Source of the DNA: CAIOZW01 sp049317725
GTDB taxonomy: Bacteria; Acidobacteriota; Blastocatellia; RBC074
DNA length: 14,585 bases
Reading direction: 5' to 3'
NCBI GenBank assembly: GCA_049317725.1
Contig: JBMOHS010000100.1
Coordinates: 1-14,585 of the forward strand
How positions within the stretch are numbered: the stretch's first letter is position 1; every line of letters begins with the position of its first letter. The position numbers and the translations under genes are program-made. Below, piece by piece: positions 1 to 7,161 of the stretch. The notes under the pieces were generated by a model, which was not told the DNA's origin, did no database searches, and saw only the letters and a list, made by a program, of their open reading frames with translations.

Positions 1-591
1 CCCCCCCCCACAACTGATGCCGATCCCGGTGAAATTTTCTGCCTGCAGCTCTGCAAAGACGACAGCTAATCCCTCATTGATCGCCTTGGCCTGATAACCA
101 AGCGACTGCAGAATCCCCTTGAGCACGCCCTCGTGATAAACCAGGTTGGTATCCGCCCCCAACCCTTTCCCGGGTACACTGAAGCAGACCAGATCTTGGT
201 GGCGAGCCCGCGGCACGATCGACTCCATGATGGCCCGGATGACCTGCTGCCCCATCGGCTCAAGAGGGTTGAGGACGCCCGACTGCATCGGGCGGCGGGG
301 GGCAAACGCAGTCGCAAAGCTCTCGGAGTCATTGCCATAGACAAACAAGCTGTTGCCATCGCGGTAGAAGAGCACCTTCTTCTGTCGCAAACTGGCCTCC
401 GTCATCTTCGACCAGGGCAGTTCGACAAAGGCGTTGAGTTGAGAGTGGGCCTGATGTCCATTCGGCCCGCCAGCAATGACGATCCGGCTGGTCCCGATGT
501 CCAGCCCTGTTCCTCCCGCTTCCGTTCCGCCTTCAAACTCTCCTCCCCCAAATCCCGCCTGATTGTTACTCGTGTGATTCTCGTCCATCAT
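1..591 (-). CDS. Actin-like (MreB/ParM-type) ATPase, partial (C-terminus beyond left edge)
   Basis: The 197 visible codons run off the left end. The protein begins with a glycine-rich, low-complexity stretch (residues 5-28). It then shows the actin/Hsp70-fold phosphate-1 loop GLDIGTSRIV (29-38), the connecting helix INEGLAVVFAEL (171-182) and the start of phosphate-2, GIGISCGGG (189-197). The order and spacing match actin-like filament or assembly ATPases rather than sugar kinases. Such proteins bind ATP in the cytoplasm and often polymerise; the role here is unknown. ATG codons lie at 597, 591 and 588. I chose 591 because the purine-rich AAGGGGAGG is 6-7 nt upstream of it but directly abuts 597; 588 is equally possible. 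It is the last gene of a minus-strand cluster behind a membrane amidase and a SPOR protein, which suggests a link to cell-wall growth or division. The catalytic second half is not visible, so the subfamily cannot be assigned. Confidence 0.75.
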   Translation of the reverse strand, partial: MMDENHTSNNQAGFGGGEFEGGTEAGGTGLDIGTSRIVIAGGPNGHQAHSQLNAFVELPWSKMTEASLRQKKVLFYRDGNSLFVYGNDSESFATAFAPRRPMQSGVLNPLEPMGQQVIRAIMESIVPRARHQDLVCFSVPGKGLGADTNLVYHEGVLKGILQSLGYQAKAINEGLAVVFAELQAENFTGIGISCGGG

Positions 592-688
592 CGTCATCCC
601 TCCCCTTGTCGACTTTGAGAGTGATTCTCCCAGCCCCCACGACCTTCCTGCTCCGGTTCGACAGTGGCCAGTCGACCTCCGTTGTCCC

Positions 689-2227
689 TTACTCAGCCGT
701 GATCTTGCCCAGCCCTTCATCGCTCCCAGGCGATCGAAGGCGGCGTGCTTGTTCCAGTTGCTCCAGATAGCGGTCCCGCAACTGTGACCGCCAAGCCATC
801 TCCTCGACCCGCAATCCCCGGGCCCTCCGCTGAAACTCCTCTTCGGCAACAATCGCCCCCGGCCAGAGTGTATTGCCCAGCTTCTGCAAGATCTCCTCAT
901 CGTAGCGAAATCCGTAGTCGAGCATGCTCGGGGTGGCCACCTGGTATTTGTCCGAAAGACCCATGGCCGCAAAGGGAAAGTTGCGTACCCAATCGTGATG
1001 ATACGCAATCCGCATGTTCTCTGGATTGATCGAGACCAGTCCGTGAGTCGTGCAATTGACATCCTCCAGTCGGTAACGGCTGCGCAGCACGTTGGTCAGC
1101 GCCCGACCGGAGACGATCTGTGCCTCGGTCAACGTCTCTTCCAGCGAGCCCCGGGTACTGGTCGACTCAAAACAGATGCCCAGAAAACTCTCGTTGAGCC
1201 CCACATAACTGTATTGCGCATCCGCCCAGATCGAATGGCCTGCGTGAAAGGCAGCATGGTCATCCTGCACGATGCGATAGATCTCTCCGAAGCGGTCGAT
1301 CAGATAGTTGTACGACCGGTTGCGCTGGACGTACTCCAGCAATCCCTGGGACCGATACTGGATCGATTGCGTGTTGGCGGGGATGAACGGAACAATGTCG
1401 CTTTCCGAGGTGTGATAGATGATCCCAACAATCGACCGGCGAACCTCACCCGCTGTTGTTGCGGATCCTCTTGGAATCGGATAATAAGCCCGGGGTCGAT
1501 TCGATGTCTGGTAGCGGGTTAAAATCCGGGCTCCGTTGCTGTAGCGCTCAAAGTCTGGCGTCAGCTCCACCTGCCAGACTCGCTCCGGCTGATAGCTGGG
1601 CAGAAAGCCACTCCCGGTCGCTGCCAACGTGCCACCCTTCCCAGGACTGGCCGCAGTGACAACAATCGGGGGACGGGTCCGCAGATACTTCCGCGCCAAG
1701 TATGTATTCAGGGATCTGGCAGACCACGTCACCAGCCAATAGCCCCCAAGCAGAAGTACTCCCACCAGCACCACGGCGAGTGCGTAGAACAGATGGCGGC
1801 TGCGGTGAAGCCGGCGGTAGAGCTTGGCCACGGGGGGTAGATTGAGAGGGGATGCCGCTCCCTGACGGCCCCCCGTAGACCGTGACTTGGGAAGCTGAAA
1901 CGCGAGAAACTCCTCTTCCGCCGTCAGATAGCCCTGTGCCTCGACAATTCGATCGTAGAGTCCTGTACGCCGGAGCAGGAGGTCGCTTAAGGGAATCTTC
2001 TTGACGACCCGGTCGAGGGCCGTCTGATTTTCAGCCAATCGCTGCAAAGTATGGTGCAAAAAGCGGAGACGCACTTCCGGGCGCTCCAACAGCGCCGCGT
2101 AGGATTCGACAATCCGCGGATCATATCGGGATGGAGCAGGAGCCCGCGCAGGTCCACCCAATGGTGCCGCCTCGTGCGAACGGCTCCCCCCTGATGGATC
2201 TATCCTCAAAGCCCTCTCCGTCTTCAC
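689..2227 (-). CDS. Membrane-anchored N-acetylmuramoyl-L-alanine amidase-like protein (Amidase_2/PGRP fold)
   Basis: This 512-residue reading has one transmembrane segment (146-168) that separates a cytoplasmic N-terminal part, rich in charged helices, from a periplasmic part. The periplasmic part holds an Amidase_2-like domain (about 263-420): IIYHTSES with a candidate zinc His272, the tyrosine-containing strand YNYLIDRFGEIYRI (307-319), FHAGHS (327-332), a second candidate ligand His395 in CTTHG, and YHHDW (409-413). The usual third ligand pattern (KxC/DP) is not obvious, so activity is not certain. Enzymes of this fold cleave the amide between MurNAc and L-Ala of peptidoglycan. The C-terminal tail (460-495) is probably helical and Glu/Arg-rich. 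The assigned start is GTG, with GGAGG about 12 nt upstream. An ATG at 2309 in another frame, joined by a one-base shift in the G6 tract at 2186-2191, may be the true start. It lies between the SPOR gene and the actin-like gene, on the same strand. Confidence 0.75.
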   Translation of the reverse strand: MKTERALRIDPSGGSRSHEAAPLGGPARAPAPSRYDPRIVESYAALLERPEVRLRFLHHTLQRLAENQTALDRVVKKIPLSDLLLRRTGLYDRIVEAQGYLTAEEEFLAFQLPKSRSTGGRQGAASPLNLPPVAKLYRRLHRSRHLFYALAVVLVGVLLLGGYWLVTWSARSLNTYLARKYLRTRPPIVVTAASPGKGGTLAATGSGFLPSYQPERVWQVELTPDFERYSNGARILTRYQTSNRPRAYYPIPRGSATTAGEVRRSIVGIIYHTSESDIVPFIPANTQSIQYRSQGLLEYVQRNRSYNYLIDRFGEIYRIVQDDHAAFHAGHSIWADAQYSYVGLNESFLGICFESTSTRGSLEETLTEAQIVSGRALTNVLRSRYRLEDVNCTTHGLVSINPENMRIAYHHDWVRNFPFAAMGLSDKYQVATPSMLDYGFRYDEEILQKLGNTLWPGAIVAEEEFQRRARGLRVEEMAWRSQLRDRYLEQLEQARRLRSPGSDEGLGKITAE

Positions 2228-2374
2228 GTCTCGTCTCTTCCTCCCCCAGGACTTTGCGTCCCAAGATCTCTCGTTCGATCGTCGTGACGCCCCTCAGGGT
2301 CTTCGACATCTCCTCCCATCGAAGGTCTCTTCTCGATCACCGGGCACCAGAATTCCCTTCAGGCCCGGAGACGG

Positions 2375-3688
2375 CTATGGTCGCGTCGAGCTGACGAGAA
2401 AATCGCTGATGACACCCTTCGCCCGAAGGTCGCGCCCGAAGACCATCCCCGCTTCCCGAGTCGGAAAATCTCCCACCTGTACGCGGTACCAAGTCCCCTT
2501 CCCCGGAAGCTCCGCACGAACGACCCGGGCAACCATACCCCGCGATTGCAGCCCCTGCCGGCGCGCATTGGCTTGCGCCTCATCCGCATAGGCTGCGACT
2601 TGAATGGTCCACGGTCCACTAGCCGCTGGGCTCTTCGGAGCGGCGGCAGGAGTCGCCTTGACCGGCTCAACAGGACCACCACGCCCTGTCATCGGCAGAA
2701 TATCGATCGCGCTCGACTCGGTGGGCTCTTGATTTGGCCCGGGCGGAGTGCTATTGCCGGACGGTCCAACCGTCCCTTCTTTCGGTGAAGGGGCAACCGT
2801 GGGAGTCGGCGCCGTAACCTCCAGTCGACCCGAGGTTCTGCTCTCTTGCGGGGTGTTCTGGGCTGTCTCCTCCGTCGATGACAAGGATTCCACATCCTGC
2901 CGTGAGCGAATCAGATCGCCGAGGAAAAGATAGGCTCCTCCAATCAACGAGGCAAAGACAATCGCCCCAAGCAGAAAGCGCAGAAACATCCCCTGTCGCC
3001 CACCCGAAAATTCCCCTCTGTCAGACGAGGAGCCATCCCCCCCTTCGAGGCTCCCCGTTGGACCATTCTCAGTGGTGAGCGGCCAGTTGTCCCCGACCAG
3101 ATCGGGTGGCTCAAAATAGTCACGGGTCTCTCGTTCACTTCCTGGCTCGAAGAACCCACCCTCTCGCCCCATCCAAGCCGCAGGTGGGTCTCCGATCTCC
3201 GAGGCTGCCGTGAGGGGAAGGGAGGGATCTCTGACGGAGTCGGAGATCGATCGATCAATCCGACTTTCGCCATTCTGGCCCTCTTCCCCCTCTTTCCCCT
3301 TTTCCTTGGTTGGCCTTCTCCCGTTCCACAGGTCACCTGTCAGAGGATCTGTCTGACGCTCATATTCCGAGGCGGCTGCCGACTGTCCATCTAACGGGGT
3401 GGCAGCCGATGGGGTAGCGTTCAGGTCGAGGACGTCCCCAAAGTCTCCCCCAATGCTGGTCGCATATGGGTCCCGCGTCGAACGCCCCGCGCGGCGAGGT
3501 TCATCCGCGCCCCCCGTCGCCCCTCTGCGCAACCGCGTCGTTTGCCGGTGTTCTGGTGGCTCTTCCACGCTCCCACGCCCCCCACCCGATGACAACTGCA
3601 CTTCGATCAAGGTCGCACAACGTCCACAGACGATGCGCGTCCCGCTCGCCTGATTTTCGTAATGGCACTTTGGACAGATGACTTTCAT
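2375..3688 (-). CDS. Zinc-ribbon / transmembrane / SPOR domain protein
   Basis: The protein has 437 residues. It begins with a zinc-ribbon of the MJ0042 kind: CPKC (5-8) and CGRC (21-24), four cysteines in two CxxC knuckles. A long, charged, Pro/Gly/Ser-rich and probably disordered stretch (30-230) follows, then one transmembrane helix (234-256), a Pro/Thr/Ser-rich linker (275-355) and a C-terminal SPOR domain (359-434) starting WTIQVAAYADEAQA and containing WYRVQVGDF. SPOR domains bind glycan strands lacking stem peptides, typically at division sites. The topology is therefore a cytoplasmic zinc-ribbon and a periplasmic SPOR domain. Start ATG 3688 is preceded by GTAGGAGTAA, a Shine-Dalgarno close to the codon. 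It heads the minus-strand cluster with the amidase and the actin-like protein. A SPOR protein beside an amidase fits septal peptidoglycan processing, but no partner has been shown. The domains are clear; the function is inferred. Confidence 0.85.
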   Translation of the reverse strand: MKVICPKCHYENQASGTRIVCGRCATLIEVQLSSGGGRGSVEEPPEHRQTTRLRRGATGGADEPRRAGRSTRDPYATSIGGDFGDVLDLNATPSAATPLDGQSAAASEYERQTDPLTGDLWNGRRPTKEKGKEGEEGQNGESRIDRSISDSVRDPSLPLTAASEIGDPPAAWMGREGGFFEPGSERETRDYFEPPDLVGDNWPLTTENGPTGSLEGGDGSSSDRGEFSGGRQGMFLRFLLGAIVFASLIGGAYLFLGDLIRSRQDVESLSSTEETAQNTPQESRTSGRLEVTAPTPTVAPSPKEGTVGPSGNSTPPGPNQEPTESSAIDILPMTGRGGPVEPVKATPAAAPKSPAASGPWTIQVAAYADEAQANARRQGLQSRGMVARVVRAELPGKGTWYRVQVGDFPTREAGMVFGRDLRAKGVISDFLVSSTRP

Positions 3689-3745
3689 TTACTCCTACCT
3701 GCCACTCTCTTGCCGAACCCGCTCCCAGAGGAGACCCTCTCTCCC

Positions 3746-3762
3746 TCAGGAACAATTCCTGA
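3746..3762. repeat. Perfect inverted repeat upstream of the SPOR gene
   Basis: Seven-base arms TCAGGAA and TTCCTGA flank CAA. The repeat lies 58 bases upstream of the ATG of the zinc-ribbon/SPOR gene. On DNA it looks like a dimeric repressor operator. On RNA it would be a hairpin in the 5' leader. Which of these applies is unknown. Confidence 0.45.
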
Positions 3763-3793
3763 CAAATGGCTGAGCCGATGAACCGAATCCGGA

Positions 3794-3818
3794 CGGATCA
3801 ACTGCTGGTCGTGATCCG
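3794..3818. repeat. Inverted repeat (7-bp arms, 11-nt loop)
   Basis: CGGATCA (3794-3800) and TGATCCG (3812-3818) are perfect complements. There is no following T run on either strand, so this is not a classical terminator. It sits 32 bases from the previous repeat in the leader or promoter region of the SPOR gene. Confidence 0.35.
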
Positions 3819-4019
3819 AAGAATTGGCAGATCGTGAGTGGTGCGCTTGGCAATTGTTTTCTCTTTTAACCTCTCGCGCGCTTGCGCCAACTACGCGCCA
3901 TATCTGGGCGAGATGGGGGCAATGCAAGACGGCCGCCAGATTAAGTCCAGCTAGCCCTGGGAAGGGCGACATTCGGGATTGGGAAGGATCGGTTCGAGTA
4001 TTCTCGGTGACCCGGTCGG

Positions 4020-4064
4020 GAGCGTTTCCAGATCTCCATCGGTCTCCAACTGGGACAAACGCTC
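4020..4064. repeat. Long inverted repeat in the intergenic region
   Basis: GAGCGTTT (4020-4027) pairs perfectly with AAACGCTC (4057-4064). Inside it CCAG (4028-4031) can pair with CTGG (4050-4053), leaving a small bulge and an 18-nt loop. No U tract follows on either strand. It could be part of a structured RNA. Confidence 0.4.
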
Positions 4065-4242
4065 TGGATTCAACGCAAGGATTCTCGAACTACCTGTTTT
4101 ACGAGTCAACTTGGCAAGCCAGTCGACCGGGTGTGCAGTAGGGCAATTGACCAACTCACTCTACCAAGCAAGCATACTAGCGCGAGACGAACACGGAGAG
4201 CAAGCCGAATTTCTCGCCCGACGCCCTCACGCCGACCCGCTT

Positions 4243-4270
4243 GTGTCCGACGAACGTGGCCGTCGGACAC
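4243..4270. repeat. Perfect 10-bp inverted repeat just upstream of the rplU promoter
   Basis: GTGTCCGACG (4243-4252) and CGTCGGACAC (4261-4270) are perfect complements around an 8-base centre. The right arm ends 21 bases before the -35 hexamer at 4292. No T run follows, so an intrinsic terminator is unlikely. The position suits an activator site or the end structure of an upstream RNA. Confidence 0.5.
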
Positions 4271-4291
4271 CCAAGTGGTCGAGGGCTTGCG

Positions 4292-4321
4292 TTGACATTG
4301 TGGGATCACTGGCCCTATACT
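4292..4321 (+). promoter_or_regulatory. Sigma70-type promoter for the rplU-rpmA cluster
   Basis: TTGACA (4292-4297) is a perfect -35 and TATACT (4316-4321) a five-of-six -10, separated by 18 bases. Transcription would start near 4328, giving a leader of about 225 nt before the rplU start. This is the best promoter match I found in the window. Confidence 0.75.
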
Positions 4322-4438
4322 TACGAACTTTGTTTGAGTACTTCTTGTCTTGCTCGGTCTGTTAGTAGAAGAGAGTGCTGGCAATTGGAAAGTACGAACG
4401 ATTAGAAAGAGTTGGCTGATGGACCAACCTCGCGACGT

Positions 4439-4452
4439 CTGCAACGTTGCAG
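4439..4452 (+). promoter_or_regulatory. Perfect 14-base palindrome in the rplU leader
   Basis: CTGCAACGTTGCAG is fully self-complementary and lies inside the predicted untranslated leader. It is either a dimeric protein-binding site or a short RNA hairpin (five pairs, ACGT loop). A leader structure bound by a ribosomal protein is a known way to autoregulate ribosomal operons, but this one matches no leader family I can name. Confidence 0.35.
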
Positions 4453-4480
4453 TCCTGGATTTGCAGAGCTGGACGAGGAC

Positions 4481-4504
4481 AAGAACAAAGAATAAAGAAC
4501 AAAG
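4481..4504 (+). repeat. Direct repeat AAGAACAAAG x2
   Basis: Two identical 10-base copies (4481-4490 and 4495-4504) are separated by AATA in an A-rich patch about 50 bases before the rplU start codon. It may act as an unstructured translation enhancer. Confidence 0.4.
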
Positions 4505-4552
4505 TTGGTCAAGTACAGTACGGCAGGAATTCAGACGAGAGGAAGAGAAACC

Positions 4553-4867
4553 GTGGCATACGCGATAATCCGAACCGGCGGAAAACAGTTCCGGGTCAGC
4601 CCTGGGGATGTGGTCAGAGTCCCCTCCCTTGCGGGAAAAGAGACGGGAGAGAACATCGAGTTCACCGAGGTGCTGGCATCGGGAGACGAGTCCGGGGTTC
4701 GCCTCGGGGCTCCAATCATCGATGGAGCGCGTGTTCTGGGAACGATTGTTGAGCATGGACGAGGCCCGAAGATCATCGTCTTCAAGTTCAAGCGCCGGAA
4801 GCAGTACAAGCGCAAGAAAGGCCACCGGCAGGGATACACTTCGGTCATGATCGATTCGATCGCTTGA
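4553..4867 (+). CDS. rplU: 50S ribosomal protein L21
   Basis: This is a 104-residue protein, the usual bacterial L21 length. The N-terminus reads AYAIIRTGGKQFRV, the family hallmark. It continues with IIDGARVLGTIVEHGRGPKI and the basic FKRRKQYKRKKGHRQGYT stretch (79-96) that contacts 23S rRNA. The start is GTG at 4553: family alignment requires the protein to begin just before AYAIIRTGG, and GAGAGGAAGAG lies upstream at a suitable distance. The frame is open 48 bases further upstream, but that part does not resemble L21. It is the first gene of the ribosome-assembly cluster, behind the promoter at 4292 and a long leader. Confidence 0.95.
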   Translation: MAYAIIRTGGKQFRVSPGDVVRVPSLAGKETGENIEFTEVLASGDESGVRLGAPIIDGARVLGTIVEHGRGPKIIVFKFKRRKQYKRKKGHRQGYTSVMIDSIA

Positions 4868-5041
4868 TCTCTCTAGCCCAACGACGATGACTGGCCCTCC
4901 GCCCTGATCCCGAACGTGCAGAGATTCGGAAGGCGATCCGCCCGACCTGTTTTGCAAATGCTGGGAGGAAGAGGCAAATCGTCAATTCAGCCCTCAGAGA
5001 GAGTTCGCATCACCAGATCAAGAGAAGTTGAGGAAAACTAT
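4868..5041 (+). other. rplU-rpmA intergenic spacer
   Basis: This spacer of 174 bases is long for a pair that is usually tightly linked. The rpmA frame stays open upstream to about 4916, but the amino acids do not resemble L27 or a known leader. No terminator or confident small gene is visible. Confidence 0.4.
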
Positions 5042-5308
5042 ATGGCACACAAAAAAGGGGTTGGAAGTTCGCGAAATGGTCGGGATTCGGCGGCCCAGCG
5101 GCTTGGAGTCAAGCGTTTTGGGGGGGAGTTGGTTCCGGGAGGTTCGATCCTTGTCCGACAACGGGGGACCCGCTTCAAGCCAGGGCGCAATGTCGGAATC
5201 GGGAGCGATGATACTCTCTTCGCGACGATCACGGGCACCGTCAAGTTTGAAGACCGGGGAAGAAAAGGAAGATTCATCAGTGTCGACCCCCCGGTTCCTG
5301 CTCAGTAA
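5042..5308 (+). CDS. rpmA: 50S ribosomal protein L27
   Basis: The product has 88 residues and opens MAHKKGVGSSRNGRDSAAQR, the classic L27 N-terminus that reaches the peptidyl-transferase centre. It continues with LGVKRFGGELVPGGSILVRQ, RGTRFKPGRNVGIG and DDTLFATITGTVKFE, all family blocks. Start ATG 5042 has GAGG 8 nt upstream. There is no Firmicutes-type cleavable leader before AHKKG: only Met precedes it. It sits between rplU and obgE, the standard bacterial order. Confidence 0.97.
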   Translation: MAHKKGVGSSRNGRDSAAQRLGVKRFGGELVPGGSILVRQRGTRFKPGRNVGIGSDDTLFATITGTVKFEDRGRKGRFISVDPPVPAQ

Positions 5309-5382
5309 GATCCGTCTTCTGCTTGCGTGTCCCCTTCACTCGATCGTGACTGCGGCTGTTTCGTGAATTCAGATGTTGTCAG

Positions 5383-6474
5383 ATGCTGATTGATCAAGCC
5401 AGAATTCACGTTCGCGGGGGGGATGGCGGCAACGGTGTGACGGCATTTCGCCGCGAAAAGTTTGTGCCACGCGGAGGACCGTCGGGTGGAGATGGGGGTC
5501 GAGGAGGTTCTGTCTACCTCGAAGCGACAGAAGGCATGAATACCCTCCTCCATTTTCGGTACAATCCAGAGCATACGGCGGACCGAGGGCGTCACGGTGA
5601 GGGCAGCCGGAGACACGGTGCGAGTGGAAACGACCTGACACTCCGGGTGCCGGTCGGGACGATTGCGCACGATGACAAGACTGGAGAGATCATTGCCGAT
5701 CTCATCACCCCTGGGCAGCGAGTCCTGCTGGCGGCGGGAGGGCGTGGGGGCCGCGGAAATGCCCAGTTCGCGACCTCCACCAATCGTGCTCCCCGTCGAC
5801 ACGAAGAGGGAACGCCGGGTCAGGAACGATGGATCCGACTTGAACTGAAGTTGATCGCGGACGTGGGCTTGGTCGGGCTCCCCAATGCTGGAAAATCGAC
5901 CTTCATCTCGACAATCTCAGCCGCCCGTCCCAAGATTGCCGACTACCCTTTTACAACAATGGAACCTCACCTGGGGGTCGTCGACCTCGGCGAGTACGAG
6001 ACCTTCGTCGTGGCAGACATTCCCGGGCTGATCGAGGGAGCGCACCGGGGAGCCGGGCTCGGGGATCGATTTCTCCGACATATCGAACGAACGCGGCTCC
6101 TGCTCCACTTGGTCGACCTGTCTGGTCTGAGTCAGGACCCAATTGCTGACTTGCAAGTGGTAACGCGGGAGTTGGAGGCTTACCAGCCCGCGTTCGCGTC
6201 CCGCCCGCGGATCGTCGTGGCGACCAAGCTCGATGCGTTGGAGGATCCGGCGCGACTGGCAGCACTGAAGCAGTACTGTCTTGACGCGCACCTGGAGATT
6301 CACGCCATCTCCGCGATCACCCGAAAAGGGGTTCCGGAGCTTCTTCACGCGATCCGCCGCAAGCTCTCCGAGGTTCGCCTTGACGAGCGGAATGCCAGAT
6401 CAGCCTCGGGAGAGACGAACGGGGCAGCGCCGACCTCGGGAGATCCGTTACCGGAGTTCTCGACAGGCCATTGA
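5383..6474 (+). CDS. obgE: Obg-family GTPase, 50S assembly factor
   Basis: The 363-residue product has the glycine-rich Obg fold at residues 1-157 (GGDGGNGVTAFRREKFVPRG, then GGPSGGDGGRGG) followed by the GTPase domain. P-loop GLPNAGKS is at 165-172, the switch I region DYPFTTMEPHLG at 187-198, switch II DIPGLIEGAH at 212-221, G4 TKLD at 281-284 (Thr replacing the more usual Asn) and G5 SAI at 310-312. The last 35 residues are a low-complexity acidic tail. Obg binds the 50S subunit, acts late in its assembly and responds to ppGpp. ATG 5383 is chosen because MLIDQARIHV aligns with the family start; its Shine-Dalgarno is poor. Its stop lies nine bases before the nadD start, so the two are probably co-translated. 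Confidence 0.97.
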   Translation: MLIDQARIHVRGGDGGNGVTAFRREKFVPRGGPSGGDGGRGGSVYLEATEGMNTLLHFRYNPEHTADRGRHGEGSRRHGASGNDLTLRVPVGTIAHDDKTGEIIADLITPGQRVLLAAGGRGGRGNAQFATSTNRAPRRHEEGTPGQERWIRLELKLIADVGLVGLPNAGKSTFISTISAARPKIADYPFTTMEPHLGVVDLGEYETFVVADIPGLIEGAHRGAGLGDRFLRHIERTRLLLHLVDLSGLSQDPIADLQVVTRELEAYQPAFASRPRIVVATKLDALEDPARLAALKQYCLDAHLEIHAISAITRKGVPELLHAIRRKLSEVRLDERNARSASGETNGAAPTSGDPLPEFSTGH

Positions 6475-6483
6475 AGGGAGTCC

Positions 6484-7161
6484 TTGGCAGAACGTATCGG
6501 AGTCTATGGAGGCACGTTCGATCCCCCGCACTTGGGCCATTTGGCGATTGCGGAGCGGTTGGTCAGCGAGTTCAGTCTTGACCATCTGCTGATGGTACCC
6601 GCCGCCACACCGCCCCATAAGCGAAGGCAGACGATCAGCTCTCCTTTTCACCGATTGGCGATGCTGGCGTTGGCCACAGCGGAATCCGCCAAGATCTATG
6701 TCTCTCCCCTTGAGTTGGAGCCAGCAGCGACACCGTACACCGTCGACACTCTGCGTCGCCTGCAGCAGAATCATCCGGAAGCTCACCTCTATTTCGTGAT
6801 GGGGGCGGACTCCTTCCGGGATCTCTCAAGCTGGCACCGGTTCGAGGAGTTGCTCATCCGCTACAGCACCATTGTGGCAATGAGGCCCGGGTTTCCAGGC
6901 AAAGAAGCGACCAACTGGCAAGAGCTGGCCGGAAACCTCCCGACTCGATTTCAGGAATTGGTCGTCGATCTTCGGGGTGGGAGGCACCTCTTGACAGAGC
7001 AGATGGAGCGTCCGCAGATCTATCTGACCGATTACGTCTCGGTCGATGTCTCCGCCACCAACATTCGTTTGGCCGTGGCTGAGGGAGGATCGTTACACGA
7101 TCTCGTTCCCCCGTCCGTAGCAACCTACATCAAGAAGTATCAACTCTATTCCCATGCATGA
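6484..7161 (+). CDS. nadD: Nicotinate-nucleotide adenylyltransferase
   Basis: This 225-residue enzyme joins ATP and nicotinate mononucleotide to give deamido-NAD, in NAD synthesis. It carries the nucleotidyltransferase signature GGTFDPPHLGH (9-19), the substrate loop PAATPPHK (39-46), the family block YFVMGADSFRDLSSWHRFEE (103-122) and the C-terminal SATNIR (190-195), equivalent to the ISSTxIR motif. The start is TTG at 6484, the only plausible codon before the RIGVYGGTFDP block. AAGGGAG is immediately upstream, overlapping the end of obgE. The end overlaps the rsfS start by eight bases. The obgE-nadD-rsfS order is common in bacteria. Confidence 0.95.
   Translation: MAERIGVYGGTFDPPHLGHLAIAERLVSEFSLDHLLMVPAATPPHKRRQTISSPFHRLAMLALATAESAKIYVSPLELEPAATPYTVDTLRRLQQNHPEAHLYFVMGADSFRDLSSWHRFEELLIRYSTIVAMRPGFPGKEATNWQELAGNLPTRFQELVVDLRGGRHLLTEQMERPQIYLTDYVSVDVSATNIRLAVAEGGSLHDLVPPSVATYIKKYQLYSHA

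Larger units (their letters stand above)
3689..4291. other. Long gene-free stretch between divergent transcription units
   Basis: No convincing gene is visible in about 600 bases. The open frames here have no recognisable domains or good Shine-Dalgarno sequences. The region is noticeably less GC-biased than its neighbours and holds four inverted repeats, listed separately. It must contain the promoter of the minus-strand SPOR cluster, for which I see no clear -35/-10 pair. I looked for tRNA, tmRNA, SRP RNA and RNase P RNA signatures and found none. An unrecognised small RNA is possible. Confidence 0.5.

Noticed and set aside
1..9. Run of nine C at the window start as a possible assembly artefact
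   Set aside because: Read on the minus strand it encodes the glycines of the actin-fold phosphate-2 loop, so it is explained by coding sequence.
3840..4090. Possible tRNA or other known RNA gene (a GGTTCGA stretch near 3991)
   Set aside because: No acceptor stem, anticodon arm or conserved T-arm pairing can be drawn around it; no tmRNA, SRP or RNase P hallmark sequence is present.
3951..4154. Minus-strand frame of 67 codons with a protein-like composition
   Set aside because: It needs a TTG start without a Shine-Dalgarno, matches nothing I recognise and spans a 4020-4064 inverted repeat. It could be a gene remnant but I cannot support it.
3979..4365. 128-codon plus-strand frame in the intergenic region
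   Set aside because: TTG start, no Shine-Dalgarno, no domain, and it reads through the rplU promoter.
4106..4957. 283-codon open frame on the minus strand opposite rplU
   Set aside because: It is antisense to a certain ribosomal protein gene, has no recognised domain, and spans the rplU promoter and leader. It is a by-product of GC-rich codon use.
4916..5041. In-frame upstream extension of rpmA
   Set aside because: L27 starts at MAHKKG with a good Shine-Dalgarno; the upstream residues do not resemble L27.
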